Below are positions 1 through 9,166 of a stretch of 64,000 nt of DNA, piece by piece. Within the stretch, counting starts at the first letter, position 1, and every line of letters begins with the position of its first letter. The translations under genes and the position numbers were made by a program. The notes under the pieces were generated by a model. That model did not search any database. It saw only the letters and a program-made list of their open reading frames with translations, and was not told where the DNA came from. Source of the stretch: Yoonia litorea (GTDB lineage: Bacteria > Pseudomonadota > Alphaproteobacteria > Rhodobacterales > Rhodobacteraceae); contig NZ_FOZM01000002.1 in the NCBI RefSeq assembly GCF_900114675.1, forward strand, positions 248,001 through 312,000, read 5' to 3'.

Positions 1-296
1 GGATAAGAAATACCCAAGGACAAGTGAAAGCGGCTGTTGGGGTTCTTCCGGTCAATCCGGTAGGCACCCTCAGGCGTGCGCCCGTCGCCTTCCTGCATCT
101 TATGGCCAAGCGGTTCAAACCCCAGGTCGAAGTTATATTCCTTCAACAGGGTTCGGTGATGCAGAATTTGCATTAACCGCCGGTCTTTGAAGACCTGAAT
201 ACGCGTAACCTCTGGCCCGCGATATTGCGCCGCCCCGGCCGAGCAACCTGCAAGGCCAAGCGCCGTTCCAACCAACATGGATCGTCTTGTAATCAT
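1..296 (-). CDS. L,D-transpeptidase (YkuD family) lipoprotein, C-terminus outside window
   Basis: Translating the minus strand from the ATG at 296 gives an N-terminal lipoprotein signal (MITRRSMLVGTALGLAGCS; lipobox LAGC, lipidated Cys at residue 18). It is followed by a recognisable YkuD start: a short strand with IQVFKDRRLMQIL, then LGFEPLGHKMQEGDGRTPEG and a FHLSLGISY stretch. The GDGRTPEG block is typical of the YafK/YkuD L,D-transpeptidase group, which cross-links or modifies peptidoglycan in the periplasm through a catalytic Cys. That Cys and the rest of the domain lie beyond the window edge, so activity cannot be judged. The gene is downstream of, and co-directional with, the RNA methyltransferase gene, 94 bp away. 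Confidence 0.8.
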   Translation of the reverse strand, partial: MITRRSMLVGTALGLAGCSAGAAQYRGPEVTRIQVFKDRRLMQILHHRTLLKEYNFDLGFEPLGHKMQEGDGRTPEGAYRIDRKNPNSRFHLSLGISY

Positions 297-390
297 GAAT
301 ACTGCCCAATTTTCACGGTCTTTGCCGCTTATGCGAGAAAGATAGCGCAGCTTCGCTTCATCGGGCAATAGGATGCGACAATATGGGTTT

Positions 391-1590
391 CTACCGCGTG
401 AATGGTGCAACAACTTCGGTGTGAGGTGACCAGCGGAACTGATCGACCACCTGCACCCACGGCATTGCAAACCCCGCAGCCACCAAGGCCTGTGCGTCCC
501 GCGCAAAAGTGACAGGGTTGCATGACACCATCGCAATCGTCTTGATGTCCGATTTTGCCAAAGTCGCAATCTGTGCCTCGGCGCCGGCACGTGGCGGGTC
601 AATCACAGCAGCATCGAATTTGCGCAGCTCATCTGCCTCCAATGGGCGACGAAAAAGATCCCGCGTCTCGGTCGTGACCCGACGCAGCTGGAAGCCTTCA
701 CGCCACCCGCGATCAAGTGCTTTCAGCATCGCTGCCTCACCCTCAACAGCATGAACTTCTGAACGCTTTGCCAGCGGTAACGTAAACGTGCCGCACCCTG
801 CAAAAAGGTCGATAATCCGTGTGGCCTTGGCGGTGATTTCCTCAACAGCCGCAAGCAGACTTTCTTCGCCATGCCGGGTCGCCTGCAAAAAGGCACCCGG
901 CGGCGGCACCACAGTCGTACCACCGAAGTCCTGCGAAGGCGGATTGATCGTCACAACTGGCTCATCGTTCCATTCCAGACGCGACAACCCGTATTGGTTT
1001 GCGAGTTGAGGCAGCTCGATCCTCAGCTGCGCAGTCAGCTCTTTGTCGGTTTCGACAAGTATATCAGGTCCGTGGTCTGTCTCTGTGACAGTCAGGTCAA
1101 TCTCGCCCTTGCGTGAACAGGCCAGCAGGGTCAGCGCCTCTAGTGCTGGAAAGCTTGCCATCAGTGCAGGAGAAAGCAACTTGCAGCCCGGCACCTCAAC
1201 CAAAGTATCTGACCCTTTCGCATGAAATCCGATCATCGCACCCTTTTTGGTGCGGCGACCCGATAGTTTGGCGCGGCGGCGCGATTGCGCAGGCGAGGTC
1301 GCAACAGGACGAAATTCGGTGCTCAGGCCACGCGCGGTGAGCGCCTTTTCGACAATCTCCTGTTTCCATCCGGCAACGAATTCATCGCTGGCATGCTGCA
1401 TTGCACAGCCGCCGCAGGACTTGAAATGGCGGCAAGGTGGTGCAACTCGATCAGACGATGGAGTCACAATCCGCACAGTCCCGTCTTGCGCGACGTCCAC
1501 CTCCTCCCCGGGCAATACGCGCGGCAAAAGAGATTGCCCGTCAGAAGCACGCCCCAACCCCAGATGTGTCAGGCTTTCGATCGTCAGCAT
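391..1590 (-). CDS. rlmD: 23S rRNA uridine C5-methyltransferase (RumA/RlmD family)
   Basis: A 399-residue SAM-dependent RNA m5U methyltransferase. Four cysteines that would hold a 4Fe-4S cluster are visible at about residues 53, 59, 62 and 136 (CxxxxxCGGC plus PGC). The SAM-binding motif DLFAGCGTF is near 261, the DPPR loop at 331, and the nucleophilic Cys in SCNP at 357. These are the hallmarks of the RumA family, which methylates specific uridines of 23S rRNA. The N-terminal TRAM-like part is short compared with enterobacterial RlmD. Which uridine is modified cannot be told from sequence, so the symbol is by family only. It directly abuts the stop of the upstream ABC transporter gene on the same strand, suggesting co-transcription. 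Confidence 0.85.
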   Translation of the reverse strand: MLTIESLTHLGLGRASDGQSLLPRVLPGEEVDVAQDGTVRIVTPSSDRVAPPCRHFKSCGGCAMQHASDEFVAGWKQEIVEKALTARGLSTEFRPVATSPAQSRRRAKLSGRRTKKGAMIGFHAKGSDTLVEVPGCKLLSPALMASFPALEALTLLACSRKGEIDLTVTETDHGPDILVETDKELTAQLRIELPQLANQYGLSRLEWNDEPVVTINPPSQDFGGTTVVPPPGAFLQATRHGEESLLAAVEEITAKATRIIDLFAGCGTFTLPLAKRSEVHAVEGEAAMLKALDRGWREGFQLRRVTTETRDLFRRPLEADELRKFDAAVIDPPRAGAEAQIATLAKSDIKTIAMVSCNPVTFARDAQALVAAGFAMPWVQVVDQFRWSPHTEVVAPFTR

Positions 1591-3423
1591 TTATTCCGCC
1601 GCATCTTTCACATTGATAAATCCGCCAGACTGGCGGTTCCAATAGCGCGCATAAAGCCCGCCTTGCGCCAGAAGCGCCTCGTGCGTTCCTTCTTCGACAA
1701 TGCGACCTGCGTCAAGAACGACGATCCGGTCCATCCGCGAAAGTGTTGAGAGCCGATGAGCAATGGCGATGACAGTCTTATCGCCCATGATGCTTTCCAA
1801 GGCATGTTGAATTGAGGCTTCCACCTCAGAGTCCAGTGCGCTTGTCGCCTCGTCCAGCACAAGAATGGGCGCATCCTTCAGAATGGCGCGTGCGATGGCA
1901 ATCCGCTGTCGCTGCCCGCCTGATAGCTTGACGCCACGCTCACCCAGATGGGCATCATAGCCTTTGCGACCCTTGTGGTCTTGCAGATCAAGGATGAAAT
2001 CATGCGCCTCAGCTTGCTTGGCGGCCGCATGAATTTCGACCTCCGTCGCGTCGGGTTTCCCGTATCGGATATTGTCAAAGGCAGAGCGATTGAACATCGC
2101 TGTTTCCTGCGTGACCATCGCGATCTGACTGCGCAGGCTCGATTGGGTCACATCCCGCACGTCGTGACCATCCAGCGTGATGCGACCCTCCTCGGTGTCG
2201 TAGAGACGCAGAAGCAAGGCAACCAATGTGGATTTACCCGCGCCTGATGCACCGACGAGGCCCAACTTCTCACCCGGGCTGATCGTCAAGCTCACGTCAT
2301 GCAAACCGCGAGGCCCACCACCGTAGGAAAAGCTGACACGTTCCAAGGAAATTTCGCCATCATTGACTTGCAAAGGCTTTGCATCGGGCGCGTCAGTCAG
2401 CGTGTGGGCCGGGCTTAGCGTATGCATGGCATCCTCAACCTCGCCCACGTTGGCATACATGCCCATCAGTGTGAAACTGACCCAACCTGTCATCTGGGCC
2501 AGTCGCAGGGAAATCGCACCTGCGGCCGCGATTTCGCCAGCAGATGCCGCGCCGATCGTCCACAGATAAAGTGTCGTTCCAACCAGAATGACTGGCAGGA
2601 GCCCACCGAGCGCCATCAGCCAAAAACGGAACGCTGCCGAAAGCCACCCGAAGTGGACAGCCTTGTCCCAATACCGCGCCATCGCATCCGTTGCCGCGCG
2701 ATCCTCATGGTCGTCATGGGCGAACAACTTCACGGTTTTGATGTTGGTGATCGTGTCCACAACCTGCCCGCTGACCATCGCGCGCGTCTCGGCCCGCGCC
2801 TTGGACCGTGCCCGCACCCGCGGAATGAAAAAGCGGATCATATAGACGTAAGCGACTGCCCAGCCCGCAAGCAAAACTGCCGCCCGCCAATCGACAGCAA
2901 AAAGAACAACGACTGACCCGACGAGTGAGGCAAGCGCAAAAGCCACGGTGTGGATCATATCGACGATCAGATCGCCCGCTGCTCTGGCGGCTTGCATCTG
3001 CTTTTGTGCGATACGTCCGGCAAAATCGTCGTCAAAGAACGTGACCGACTGCCCTAGAGAGTGACGGTGCAGGCGTGACAAAATGAGGTTGCCGAGTGCA
3101 GGCCCGACCACCACGGATTGCATCATTCCTGACAGGCCCATCAAAGCGGGGCGCAGCAGGATGAAGAAGCAAAGGACCCCGATCAACAGCAGCACGTTAT
3201 CGCTGAAATAGCTGTCAGCCGAAGACGCAAGGGCAGCGTCAATGACCCAACCCAGCATCAGCGCGGATGCAACCTCAAGCACGCCGCCCAGCGCCGAGAT
3301 GACCCCCGCTATGACGGTCACCTTCGTGCTGCCCTTCAGGCACCAGCGCAGAAACGGCAAAAGCCGTTGCGGTGGTGGCCCATCAGCGGCCTGAAATGGA
3401 TCAATCCAGCGTTCAGGTGTCAT
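1591..3423 (-). CDS. ABC exporter half-transporter, permease/ATPase fusion (second of a pair)
   Basis: 610 residues with an N-terminal six-helix exporter-type membrane domain (about 30-320) fused to a C-terminal ATPase. Walker A GASGAGKST is at about 391, signature LSGGQRQR at 500, Walker B LVLDE at 521 with the catalytic Glu present, and the switch His in AIAHRLS. This is the architecture of homo- or heterodimeric ABC exporters (MsbA/LmrA/MdlAB type). The gene starts 12 bp after a very similar 609-residue gene, so the two probably form a heterodimer in the inner membrane. Both ATP sites look intact, unlike heterodimers with one degenerate site. Substrate is unknown; lipid, peptide or drug are all possible. 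Confidence 0.85.
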   Translation of the reverse strand: MTPERWIDPFQAADGPPPQRLLPFLRWCLKGSTKVTVIAGVISALGGVLEVASALMLGWVIDAALASSADSYFSDNVLLLIGVLCFFILLRPALMGLSGMMQSVVVGPALGNLILSRLHRHSLGQSVTFFDDDFAGRIAQKQMQAARAAGDLIVDMIHTVAFALASLVGSVVVLFAVDWRAAVLLAGWAVAYVYMIRFFIPRVRARSKARAETRAMVSGQVVDTITNIKTVKLFAHDDHEDRAATDAMARYWDKAVHFGWLSAAFRFWLMALGGLLPVILVGTTLYLWTIGAASAGEIAAAGAISLRLAQMTGWVSFTLMGMYANVGEVEDAMHTLSPAHTLTDAPDAKPLQVNDGEISLERVSFSYGGGPRGLHDVSLTISPGEKLGLVGASGAGKSTLVALLLRLYDTEEGRITLDGHDVRDVTQSSLRSQIAMVTQETAMFNRSAFDNIRYGKPDATEVEIHAAAKQAEAHDFILDLQDHKGRKGYDAHLGERGVKLSGGQRQRIAIARAILKDAPILVLDEATSALDSEVEASIQHALESIMGDKTVIAIAHRLSTLSRMDRIVVLDAGRIVEEGTHEALLAQGGLYARYWNRQSGGFINVKDAAE

Positions 3424-3435
3424 ATCCGTCTTTCA

Positions 3436-5265
3436 TTACTGCCCAAGGAACCCACCGGATTGGCGCGCCCAGAACCGTGCGTATTGTCCGTCTGCCGCGA
3501 GCAGCGCGTCATGGGTGCCGTCCTCAACGATGCGGCCCTGATCCATGACGATGATCCGGTCCATCCGCGCGATGGTCGACAGACGGTGCGCAATGGCGAT
3601 GACGGTTTTACCGTCCATCATCCGGTAGAGCGTTTCCTGGATGGCGGCTTCGACCTCACTATCTAGGGCGCTTGTGGCTTCGTCCAAGACGAGCAGGGGC
3701 GCATCTTTCAGGATCACCCGCGCAAGACTGATCCGCTGACGTTGGCCACCTGAAAGCTTCACCCCACGTTCGCCGACCTTGGCGTCATACCCCTTCCGAC
3801 CTTCGTTGTCCTCAAGCCCCAAGATAAAATCATGCGCTTCGGCCTTCTGGGCGGCCTCGATCATTTCCGCTTCAGTCGCCGCAGGATTGCCGTACAGAAT
3901 GTTTTCGCGGACCGAGCGGTGCAAAAGGGCGCTATCCTGCTGGACCATCCCAATGGCACTGCGCAAGCTGTCTTGGGTCGCCTTGGCGATATCCTGACCA
4001 TCAATCAGGATTTGTCCCTTTTCAGCGTCATAGAACCGCAAGAGCAGTTTGACCAAAGTGGATTTGCCAGCGCCGGACTGCCCGACCAGACCTACCTTTT
4101 CTCCGGGCGCAATCGTCAGGTCGATCTGATCAAGACCACCTGTCTGCTTGCCATAGTGGTGCGACAGATTCCGCAACACGACCCCGCCTGCGGTCACTTG
4201 CAGCGGCGTCGCATCAGGCGCGTCCACCAGCTCCACCGGTTGCGCGATGGTCAACATGCCTTCTTTGACAACACCCAATTCGCGGAAGAAGTCCGACAAG
4301 GCCCACATGATCCAGCCGGACATGGCATTGAGGCGCAGCGCCAAAGACGTGGCAACGGCAACCATACCGATTGAGGCAGCCCCTTGCATCCAGATCCAGA
4401 TCGCCCAACCAACGACACCAACGACCAACACACCATTGAGGATCATGAGTCCCGCATCCATCGTGGTGTAGAGGCGCATTTCGTATTGGAAGGTGCGGCG
4501 TGCCTCTTCAATGGCTTCCTTGGCATAGTCCACTTCACGGTCGTGATGGGCGAACATCTTGACGGCGTGGATGTTTGTGTAGCTGTCCACAACGCGCCCG
4601 GTCACAGCGCTGCGGGCGTTGGACGCAGCCTCGGAGGCTGGCGTCACGCGGTAAAGCACCCAGCGCACCAGAAAAAGATACGGGACCAGCCAGAACAACA
4701 AAGGGATCACAAGGGCCGGATCGGTCTGCGCCAGAAGAAAAATAGAGGCGACGACATAGGCGATGGCAAAAGTGATCGCGTCGAAAAGCTGGAACACCAC
4801 AGCACCTGCCGCTGGCGGGGTTTGCATGATCCGGTTTGCAATCCGACCTGCAAAATCATCCTCAAACCAGCCGACTGACTGCCGCAACACATGCCGATGC
4901 GCCCGCCAGCGGACCAATGTGCCAAAGTTCGGCAGGATCGTGTTGTTGAGCAGCATGATCTGCACAACATGGACCAAAGGCCGGATCGTCAGGATCAGCA
5001 CGGCAACAAGGATCAATTCGACCCCGCTACGCGCCCAGACTTCCGCTGGGGTGCCGCTCCCGAGAATATCGACGAGCCTTCCCAGATAGGCGAGCAGCCA
5101 GATCTCTACGATCGCAATGATCACAGACAACGTGCCGGTGACCCAGAACACCTTTTTGAACGGCTGGGCATAATTCAGCAGGAACGGAAACAGTCGCTTG
5201 GGCGGCGTGTCGTTCTCGGCATAGGGGCCGTAAGGGTCTACAAGGCGTTCGAAATAGCCAAACAT
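3436..5265 (-). CDS. ABC exporter half-transporter, permease/ATPase fusion (first of a pair)
   Basis: 609 residues, the same layout as the downstream partner: exporter-type transmembrane domain, then an ATPase with Walker A GQSGAGKST, signature LSGGQRQRIS, Walker B LLVLDEATSALD and IAIAHRLST. The N-terminus (MFGYFERLVDPYG) and the partner's RWIDPF motif resemble each other, as expected for a duplicated gene pair. The start at 5265 is chosen because it is the first ATG and homologous exporters begin with a similar FxxLVDPY stretch. It heads a short minus-strand operon with the partner exporter and the RNA methyltransferase. No neighbour reveals the substrate. Confidence 0.85.
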   Translation of the reverse strand: MFGYFERLVDPYGPYAENDTPPKRLFPFLLNYAQPFKKVFWVTGTLSVIIAIVEIWLLAYLGRLVDILGSGTPAEVWARSGVELILVAVLILTIRPLVHVVQIMLLNNTILPNFGTLVRWRAHRHVLRQSVGWFEDDFAGRIANRIMQTPPAAGAVVFQLFDAITFAIAYVVASIFLLAQTDPALVIPLLFWLVPYLFLVRWVLYRVTPASEAASNARSAVTGRVVDSYTNIHAVKMFAHHDREVDYAKEAIEEARRTFQYEMRLYTTMDAGLMILNGVLVVGVVGWAIWIWMQGAASIGMVAVATSLALRLNAMSGWIMWALSDFFRELGVVKEGMLTIAQPVELVDAPDATPLQVTAGGVVLRNLSHHYGKQTGGLDQIDLTIAPGEKVGLVGQSGAGKSTLVKLLLRFYDAEKGQILIDGQDIAKATQDSLRSAIGMVQQDSALLHRSVRENILYGNPAATEAEMIEAAQKAEAHDFILGLEDNEGRKGYDAKVGERGVKLSGGQRQRISLARVILKDAPLLVLDEATSALDSEVEAAIQETLYRMMDGKTVIAIAHRLSTIARMDRIIVMDQGRIVEDGTHDALLAADGQYARFWARQSGGFLGQ

Positions 5266-5308
5266 GGGGTAGGTCTCAAATAATCAGAGACCCGCTATAC
5301 CAAGCCGG

Positions 5309-5890
5309 TTACAGAAAAAGAAGCAAAGAGAATCCGGCCAGCGCCACAGCCATTGTGCGCATGAACACACGCCAGGCGGTCGGGTTGGTCAGCAGATACG
5401 AAAGCAGGCTGCCGGCCGTCGCCCAAAACGTGCAGACGCCGAGGTTGATCCCTGAAAAGGTCAACGCCAGTGCCGTGGCCTGATCAAGTGGTGTGAGCAT
5501 GGCGACATAGGCTGTCGCACTGAGCGCCACAGCCCAGACCTTGGGGTTGACCCACTGGAAAAGCACCGCCTCGATAAACGTAAACGGGCGGTCACGACTT
5601 GTCTTTTTTGTGGGGTCGGCATTCCAAAGGTTATACGCCATCCAGAGAATCCAGAGGCTCGCAATGATCTTGAGAACGAGGGTCAAGGCAGGCAGAGCCG
5701 TCAGCAGCGCCCCGATGCCGATCCCTGTGACGAAAGCAATAACGCCAACACCCAGCGCCACACCAAAAATATGAGGAACCGTGAGCTTGAAGCCGAACCG
5801 CGCACCCGATGCGGTAATCAGAATGACATTCGGCCCGGGCGAGAAAAGGCCGAAGAAGACGAAACCGATCAGTGGAAGGTAATCAGCCAA
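5309..5890 (-). CDS. LysE/RhtB-family amino acid exporter
   Basis: A 193-residue, very hydrophobic protein with the LysE-family N-terminal signature FFGLFSPGPNVILITASGAR (SPGPN near residue 17) and about six membrane segments. Family members export amino acids or related metabolites across the inner membrane. The start codon lies inside the end of the upstream CCA-adding enzyme gene (8-bp overlap), so the two are probably translated from one message. The family assignment is firm; the substrate cannot be predicted. Confidence 0.85.
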   Translation of the reverse strand: MADYLPLIGFVFFGLFSPGPNVILITASGARFGFKLTVPHIFGVALGVGVIAFVTGIGIGALLTALPALTLVLKIIASLWILWMAYNLWNADPTKKTSRDRPFTFIEAVLFQWVNPKVWAVALSATAYVAMLTPLDQATALALTFSGINLGVCTFWATAGSLLSYLLTNPTAWRVFMRTMAVALAGFSLLLFL

Positions 5891-7016
5891 GAAGCTCTGC
5901 CTTTGTCAGTGTGAAACCCGATGCGATCCAGCGCGCCTCGGCCTCTTTCAGTGCCGCACCCAGTGCAGCACCCTCCAAGGCAGGCATCAGATCGGCAGCG
6001 CGCAGAGGGAAGACCTGTTTTGCTGCGCTTTCAAGCTCTGAAAGTTGTCCTGGCGGCAATGGCTGCCCAAGGGAAGCCGCCCGGATCAACGCGGCATCGC
6101 GGGCCGCATCAAACCCGTGGCGATAGGCGAGTTCGGCCAACCCTGCGTCATCGGTGACATGCGCCAGATGTCGCTCGTCTGATTTTGACAGGCGCAACCC
6201 ATCACGCTGACCGCCAATCACCGCAAGCCGGCGCAGCGGGGCGGGGGGAACCTCTGCCAGTTTTTCGAGGTGTGCTAAAACGGCCAAGGTTCCGGCCTCG
6301 GCACCTGGCAAGATCTGCGCCAATGCCCCTGTCGAGGCCATGCTGGCCACCGCGGGGGCTGGTTCTGGTGCGGCCAATAACTTCAGCAATTCCGCCGTCA
6401 CCCGTTCCGCCGAGAGTGCGGACAGACCTTCAATATTTGCAGCACAGGCCGCGAGACCGTCCTGATCAATCCCAGCATCAGCGTCACCGTACCAGGCATG
6501 AAACCGGAAGAAACGTAGTATCCGAAGATAGTCTTCCTGAATGCGCCGCTCGGGGTCTTCGATGAAGCGGACGCGGCGGGCCGCAAGATCGGGCAAGCCG
6601 CCTAACGGATCGGACACAGTGCCATCAGCTGCCGCATAGAGAGCGTTCATCGTAAAATCACGACGGCGAGCGTCGTCCGTCATGTTGTCCGCGAAGACGA
6701 CCGTTGCATGACGACCGTCAGTCGCTACATCGCGGCGGAAGGTCGTGACCTCGAAGGGCACATCGTCAGCGACGAGCGTTACTGTTCCGTGATCAATACC
6801 GGTGGGGACGGCTTTGATCCCTGCGGCCTCTGCCAGTGACATCACGGTCTCGGGGTGGGCGTCGGTGGTCAGGTCCAGATCACTTACAGGCGCGCCGATC
6901 AGATCATTGCGGACGCAACCACCGACAAACCACGCCTGATGCCCTGCGTCAGTCAGCAGCTGACAGACGCGCTGGGCGGGGGCGGATGTCAGCCAGTCAC
7001 CTGTGATCCGTGTCAT
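5883..7016 (-). CDS. cca: CCA tRNA nucleotidyltransferase
   Basis: 377 residues of the class II nucleotidyltransferase family, which adds or repairs the 3' CCA end of tRNA. Seen: the nucleotidyltransferase head GGCVRNDL followed by the DLD metal-binding pair in SDLDLTTD (about residues 32-52), the RRDFTMNAL motif, and the RIQEDYLRILRFFRF block used for nucleotide recognition. The ATG overlaps the stop of the upstream Nudix gene by four bases (ATGA), and the downstream exporter gene overlaps its end. A poly(A) polymerase of the same fold is the main alternative, but the length and single-copy context fit the CCA enzyme. Confidence 0.9.
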   Translation of the reverse strand: MTRITGDWLTSAPAQRVCQLLTDAGHQAWFVGGCVRNDLIGAPVSDLDLTTDAHPETVMSLAEAAGIKAVPTGIDHGTVTLVADDVPFEVTTFRRDVATDGRHATVVFADNMTDDARRRDFTMNALYAAADGTVSDPLGGLPDLAARRVRFIEDPERRIQEDYLRILRFFRFHAWYGDADAGIDQDGLAACAANIEGLSALSAERVTAELLKLLAAPEPAPAVASMASTGALAQILPGAEAGTLAVLAHLEKLAEVPPAPLRRLAVIGGQRDGLRLSKSDERHLAHVTDDAGLAELAYRHGFDAARDAALIRAASLGQPLPPGQLSELESAAKQVFPLRAADLMPALEGAALGAALKEAEARWIASGFTLTKAELLG

Positions 7017-7603
7017 GCCACACGCTCCGCCAGACCGCGCAGCATCCGACCTGTCGCACCCCAGATGTAATAGGGGCCAAAGGGAACCGTGTAGTAATAG
7101 CGCTTGCGTCCCTGCCAGTGGCGACCCTCGACGCGGTAGTTGTTCAGATCGAGGAGATGGGACAGGGGTACCTCGAAAATTTCGCTCACTTCGCCCGCTT
7201 CGGCAATATGATCGAAATCTGCATTGATCAGACCCACAACAGGCGTGACGTGATAGTTGGTCACTGTCTGATGGTGAGGCAATGTGCCAAGCACATCGAC
7301 AATAGCTGGGGGAAGACCGATTTCTTCCTGCGCTTCACGCAAAGCTGCATCAACAGGCGTGGCATCCGTCGGATCCTGACGCCCACCAGGAAAGGCGATC
7401 TGGCCGGGGTGATGCTTGAGGCGCGCCGAGCGTTTCGTCAGCAAAACCGTCTCGGTTTTGGCAGAAATCCCGATCAGAACACCCGCAGGCGTCAGACGCC
7501 GCTGGGGCGCAGTCACATCGGGATTGAGGTCAAAGTCAGAGGACACATCGCCCTTGAGGGACAATGCATCCTCCAACCTTTGACGCAGATCAGGCACTTT
7601 CAT
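7013..7603 (-). CDS. Nudix hydrolase, CoA pyrophosphatase (NudL-like)
   Basis: About 196 residues from the ATG at 7603. An upstream in-frame start at 7642 exists but would push deep into the hslO end; MKVPDLRQRL looks like the natural N-terminus. The Nudix box is the NudL variant: PGGR, then DPTDATP, then LREAQEEIGL. NudL-type enzymes cleave coenzyme A and its derivatives into phosphopantetheine and 3',5'-ADP. The C-terminal half has the PYYIWGATGRML segment seen in this subgroup. It is sandwiched between hslO (14-bp overlap) and cca (4-bp overlap), so it is part of a tightly packed operon. Substrate preference is inferred from subgroup resemblance only. Confidence 0.85.
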   Translation of the reverse strand: MKVPDLRQRLEDALSLKGDVSSDFDLNPDVTAPQRRLTPAGVLIGISAKTETVLLTKRSARLKHHPGQIAFPGGRQDPTDATPVDAALREAQEEIGLPPAIVDVLGTLPHHQTVTNYHVTPVVGLINADFDHIAEAGEVSEIFEVPLSHLLDLNNYRVEGRHWQGRKRYYYTVPFGPYYIWGATGRMLRGLAERVA

Positions 7604-8582
7604 CATTCGCTTCAAACCCCAGCGTATCGGGGTCGAAGACATAATGAGCCCCGCAGAACTGGCAGTCTGCCGTCACGGTGCCTGCATCGGTGATCATCGT
7701 GCTGATATCCTTGGCCGAATAGATCGACAGAGACTGGCGGACCTTGTCGGCCGAACAGCTACACCCGAACTTCACCGGTTGCGGATCAAAAACGCGCGGC
7801 TTTTCTTCGTGGAACAGACGCACGAGCAACTCAGTCGGAGCAACGGACGGGCCGATCAGTTCAAGCGCATCCACGGTATCGAGCAAGACGTTTGCACGGT
7901 TCCAGTTTTCACCCTCATCCTCATCAAGAATGTCGGTCGCCTCCAACAGGCCATCCTCGCCGGATCCGCCTTCACCTTTCATTTCAGGTGAGGCTTTGGG
8001 CATATGTTGGAGCATGATGCCGCCAGCGCGCCAATGCGTCCCTTCTCCTGCAAGCTGCGAAAGCCCGTAGGTCAGCTCAAATCGCGTCGGCAACTGCTCT
8101 GACTGAGCGAAATAGGTCTGGGCACAGGCCGAAAGCGATCCGCCAGCAATCGGTGTGATCCCCTGATACGGCGTCATGCCCTGACCCTGGTCGATTAGGA
8201 TCGCGAAATACCCCTGACCGATCTGGCTGAATGGATCAGCGTTCTCGTCCAGACGCTCTGCATCATAAGACGCGTAGGCACGGATGCGCGCAGGCTCACC
8301 ATCTTCGGTGGGGCCGTAGTAGTCGGTGGCGATCAGACGGGCAGGGCCTGACCCCCGCACCTGCAACGACAGCTTCCAGCGCAGCTTGATGGATTGTCCG
8401 ATCAAGGCCGTCAGCAATGCCATCTCTGCCACCAGTCCTTCTATCAGCGGCGGATAGTCGTGCTGTTTGAGAACCTGCTCCAGCACGCCATCAAGACGCG
8501 CCACACGTCCGCGAATATCGGAGGCGTCAAGCTGGAATGGCAGGACGGTATCGTCCCAGGCGATTTGGTTGCCTGTGGTCAT
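7590..8582 (-). CDS. hslO: Hsp33 redox-regulated holdase chaperone
   Basis: About 330 residues from the ATG at 8582, chosen because AGGAAAG sits just upstream and the preceding in-frame residues look non-coding. The zinc/redox switch is visible at the C-terminus: CSC in FGCSCSADKV and CxxC in CQFCGAHYVFD. Under oxidative stress these four cysteines release zinc, form disulfides and switch on holdase activity in the cytoplasm. The protein is slightly longer than E. coli Hsp33 (about 290) owing to an acidic insertion (ILDEDEGENWN) in the middle. First gene of the hslO-nudix-cca-lysE run. Confidence 0.92.
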   Translation of the reverse strand: MTTGNQIAWDDTVLPFQLDASDIRGRVARLDGVLEQVLKQHDYPPLIEGLVAEMALLTALIGQSIKLRWKLSLQVRGSGPARLIATDYYGPTEDGEPARIRAYASYDAERLDENADPFSQIGQGYFAILIDQGQGMTPYQGITPIAGGSLSACAQTYFAQSEQLPTRFELTYGLSQLAGEGTHWRAGGIMLQHMPKASPEMKGEGGSGEDGLLEATDILDEDEGENWNRANVLLDTVDALELIGPSVAPTELLVRLFHEEKPRVFDPQPVKFGCSCSADKVRQSLSIYSAKDISTMITDAGTVTADCQFCGAHYVFDPDTLGFEANDESA

Positions 8583-8616
8583 AGTCTTTCCTAACACGTT
8601 TCGGGGTGGCATACCG

Positions 8617-8630
8617 CGCCTATATAGGCG
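8617..8630. promoter_or_regulatory. Perfect 14-bp palindrome in divergent promoter region
   Basis: CGCCTATATAGGCG is a perfect inverted repeat in the 77-bp gap between the divergent hslO and Nudix genes. Its centre (TATATA) also resembles a -10 element on both strands. It could be an operator for both genes or only a symmetrical core promoter. Confidence 0.35.
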
Positions 8631-8659
8631 GAGCAACCGCGCGTCCAAGGGGGCAAGCT

Positions 8660-9100
8660 ATGATCAGACGGTATGGCGATACGCCAAAACCGGGGCAACG
8701 ATACAAGGCACGTCCCGGTGTCTATGCGATCCTGCCGCTGGGTGGAAAGCTGCTGCTGACCTATCAAGGCGACCCGCACCACGAAATACAATTGCCAGGA
8801 GGCGGCATCGATCCGGGTGAACACCCCCTGAATGCACTGCACCGCGAAGTCTTTGAGGAAACAGGTTGGCGCATCGCGGCGCCGCGCAAACTGGGCACAT
8901 TCCGCCGCTTTGCATACATGCCCGAATACGACATGTGGGCCGAGAAGCTTTGCCATATCTACCTGGCACGTCCCGTCCGTCCGCACGGCCCCGCGACAGA
9001 ACCGGGGCATATCCCCCTCTGGATGGCGCCAGAGGTTGCGGTGTCTGAACTTTATAATGACGGCGATGCAGACTTTGTAGCATGGGTTGCGGGGCTATAG
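8660..9100 (+). CDS. Nudix hydrolase
   Basis: 146 residues from the ATG at 8660, which is preceded by an AGGGGG ribosome-binding site. An alternative in-frame ATG at 8606 falls in the hslO promoter region and is less likely. A full Nudix box is present: GGGIDPGEHP followed by REVFEETGW, which binds the metal ions that cleave a nucleoside diphosphate-linked substrate. The N-terminal QRYKARPGVYAILP is typical of small cytoplasmic Nudix enzymes. Substrate cannot be predicted. It is transcribed away from hslO and ends in a hairpin-rich repeat that faces the next, convergent gene. Confidence 0.85.
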   Translation: MIRRYGDTPKPGQRYKARPGVYAILPLGGKLLLTYQGDPHHEIQLPGGGIDPGEHPLNALHREVFEETGWRIAAPRKLGTFRRFAYMPEYDMWAEKLCHIYLARPVRPHGPATEPGHIPLWMAPEVAVSELYNDGDADFVAWVAGL

Positions 9101-9160
9101 GGGGCTCTGCCCCCATCGCCTGCGGCGATTCCCTCGGGATATTTATTGGCCAACAATGAT
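9100..9160. repeat. GC-rich double-hairpin dispersed repeat, copy 1
   Basis: Two consecutive hairpins, GGGGGCTCTGCCCCC (9100-9114) and ATCGCCTGCGGCGAT (9115-9129), then an AT-richer tail containing GGGATATTTATTGGCCAA. The same block occurs at 11296-11357 with few changes, and its tail resembles 54686-54722. All three copies lie between convergent genes, so a bidirectional transcription-terminator role is likely. Confidence 0.75.
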
Positions 9161-9166
9161 GGGGGC

